Source: Candidatus Geohydrothermomicrobium daggyaiense (GTDB taxonomy: Bacteria; Actinomycetota; Geothermincolia; Fen-727; JACVIW01). Taken from it: 6,990 bases of DNA. The notes under the pieces were generated by a model. That model was not told where the DNA came from. It worked only from the letters and a program-made list of their open reading frames with translations, and did not search any database. Positions 5,867 to 6,990 of the stretch are shown here, piece after piece. The stretch's first letter is position 1. The number at the start of each line of letters is the position of its first letter. The translations under genes were made by a program, and so were the position numbers. The DNA is taken from assembly GCA_015711695.1 (NCBI GenBank), contig JACVIW010000125.1:1-6990 (forward strand), read 5' to 3'.

Positions 5867-6990
5867 TTACATCGGAGGCATGCCCCCCGGCATAGGCGCT
5901 TTCTCCTCCTCAGGCTTCTCAGCCACCAAAGCCTCGGTGGTGAGAAGAAGACCGGCTATGCTTGCCGCGTTCTGCAATGCTGATCTCGTTACCTTGGCTG
6001 GGTCAATAATTCCTCTTTCAAGCATATCAACGTATTCTCCGGTGAGCGCGTCAAGCCCTTTGCCCTCTCCGAGTGTCTTCACTTTTTCCACCACGACAGA
6101 ACCCTCAAGACCTGCATTGTTGGCTATTTGCTTCAGAGGCTCAGCCAAGGCTTTCTTGACTATTTCGCCGCCGGTTGTTTCATCATCGGACATGCCTCTG
6201 GTCTTTATGGCTTCCATGTTGTTTATCAGAATCACTCCCCCGCCGGCGACTATTCCTTCCTCAATCGCCGCCTTGGTAGCAGAAAGGGCATCCTCAATGC
6301 GGTGCTTCTTCTCTTTAAGCTCGACTTCGGTAGCGGCACCAACTTTTATCACCGCCACTCCGCCTGAGAGCTTCGCGAGCCTTTCCTGTAGCTTCTCCCT
6401 GTCGAAGTCAGAATCCGTCTTGTCGATTTCGGCGCGAATCTGGTTTATCCTGCCTTCGACAGCCTTAGGATCACCTTTCCCTTCAACTATGATCGTATCC
6501 TCTTTAGAAACCTTCACCTGGCGCGCCTGGCCAAGCATATCGAGGGTCACGTTCTCGAGCTTTATGCCGAGTTCCTCTGAAATGACCTGTCCACCGGTAA
6601 CGATGGCTATGTCCTGAAGCATCGCCTTGCGCCTGTCACCGAAGCCGGGCGCCTTAACGGCAACCGAGGAGAACGTTCCTCTTATTTTGTTGACAATGAG
6701 TGTAGCAAGAGCTTCGCCTTCCACATCCTCCGCAATCACAAGAAGCGGCTTGCCCGCCTGCATAACTTTCTCAAGAACAGGTAGAAGATCAGCCACTGCG
6801 GATATTTTCTGATTGGCGATAAGGATGTAGGGATTGTCGAGAATCGCTTCCATTCTCTCTGTGTCGGTAATCATATAAGGAGAAATATAACCTTTGTCGA
6901 ACTGGAGCCCCTCCACAACCTCGAAGTCGATGCCGAACGTCTGAGACTCCTCCACCGTTATGACGCCGTCTTTTCCAACCTTCTCCATAG
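5867..6990 (-). CDS. groL: 60-kDa chaperonin GroEL, C-terminal part
   Basis: GroEL forms the double-ring, ATP-driven cytoplasmic folding chamber that works with GroES. Only the last 373 or so residues lie in the window. The frame remains open at the right edge, and the first visible methionine is an internal residue equivalent to about position 166 of the E. coli protein. The apical domain (VVEGLQFDKGYISPYMI, then KPLLVIAEDVEGEALATLIVNK and KAPGFGDRRKAMLQDIA), the intermediate domain and the C-terminal equatorial domain follow in order. The conserved RIEDALSATKAAIEEGIVAGGG contains the catalytic Asp equivalent to E. coli Asp398. DPAKVTRSALQNAASIAGLLLTTEALV is typical of the equatorial domain. 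The tail ends MPGGMPPM, so the Gly-Gly-Met repeat is reduced to one copy. The promoter, any CIRCE element and groES would lie beyond the window. Confidence 0.98.
   Translation of the reverse strand, partial: MEKVGKDGVITVEESQTFGIDFEVVEGLQFDKGYISPYMITDTERMEAILDNPYILIANQKISAVADLLPVLEKVMQAGKPLLVIAEDVEGEALATLIVNKIRGTFSSVAVKAPGFGDRRKAMLQDIAIVTGGQVISEELGIKLENVTLDMLGQARQVKVSKEDTIIVEGKGDPKAVEGRINQIRAEIDKTDSDFDREKLQERLAKLSGGVAVIKVGAATEVELKEKKHRIEDALSATKAAIEEGIVAGGGVILINNMEAIKTRGMSDDETTGGEIVKKALAEPLKQIANNAGLEGSVVVEKVKTLGEGKGLDALTGEYVDMLERGIIDPAKVTRSALQNAASIAGLLLTTEALVAEKPEEEKAPMPGGMPPM

Noticed and set aside
5880..6617. 245-codon open frame antisense to groL
   Set aside because: It is rich in Ser, Pro and Ala in a way expected from the complement of a strongly coding gene. 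groL homology on the other strand is unambiguous, and such antisense frames are common artefacts.

Overview
This is an ordinary bacterial chromosomal segment of moderate GC (mid-40s percent by eye). It is dominated by one minus-strand gene series: groL (5' end cut off by the window edge), a possible 30-codon cysteine-rich small ORF, a guaB3-type IMP dehydrogenase, guaA and a pcrA/uvrD-type helicase. One plus-strand gene for a membrane-anchored TPR protein sits at the left edge and converges on the helicase gene. The GuaB3-type enzyme and its linkage to groL and guaA recall Actinomycetota, where groEL and guaB/guaB3/guaA genes lie near one another. This lineage is an inference of modest strength; cyanobacteria and other deep-branching groups also carry GuaB3.

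Layout: 1-77 is a leader with a perfect TATAAT hexamer at the very edge. 78-590 (+) encodes the TPR protein. 591-627 is a short convergent gap with a weak AT-rich stem-loop. 628-2793 (-) encodes the helicase and overlaps guaA (2784-4325, -) by 10 bp. 4326-4455 is a spacer carrying a strong Shine-Dalgarno sequence for guaA. 4456-5616 (-) is guaB3. 5617-5866 lies between guaB3 and groL and holds a possible 30-codon cysteine-rich ORF plus two abutting stem-loops. 5867-6990 (-) is the 3' two thirds of groL.

GuaB3 (IMP to XMP) and GuaA (XMP to GMP) would carry out the two committed steps of guanine nucleotide synthesis from adjacent genes. The helicase gene is probably translationally coupled to guaA. 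GroEL is a housekeeping chaperonin whose linkage here is probably positional rather than functional. guaA and guaB3 both appear to start with TTG, each behind a purine-rich ribosome binding site.

I found no mobile element, CRISPR array, tRNA, rRNA or recognisable riboswitch. The least conventional part is the groL-guaB3 spacer. It contains the possible microprotein and an RNA arrangement in which two copies of UGUGG, one containing the microprotein start codon, could compete for a single CCACA. Nothing in the window amounts to an evident new defence or mobile system.
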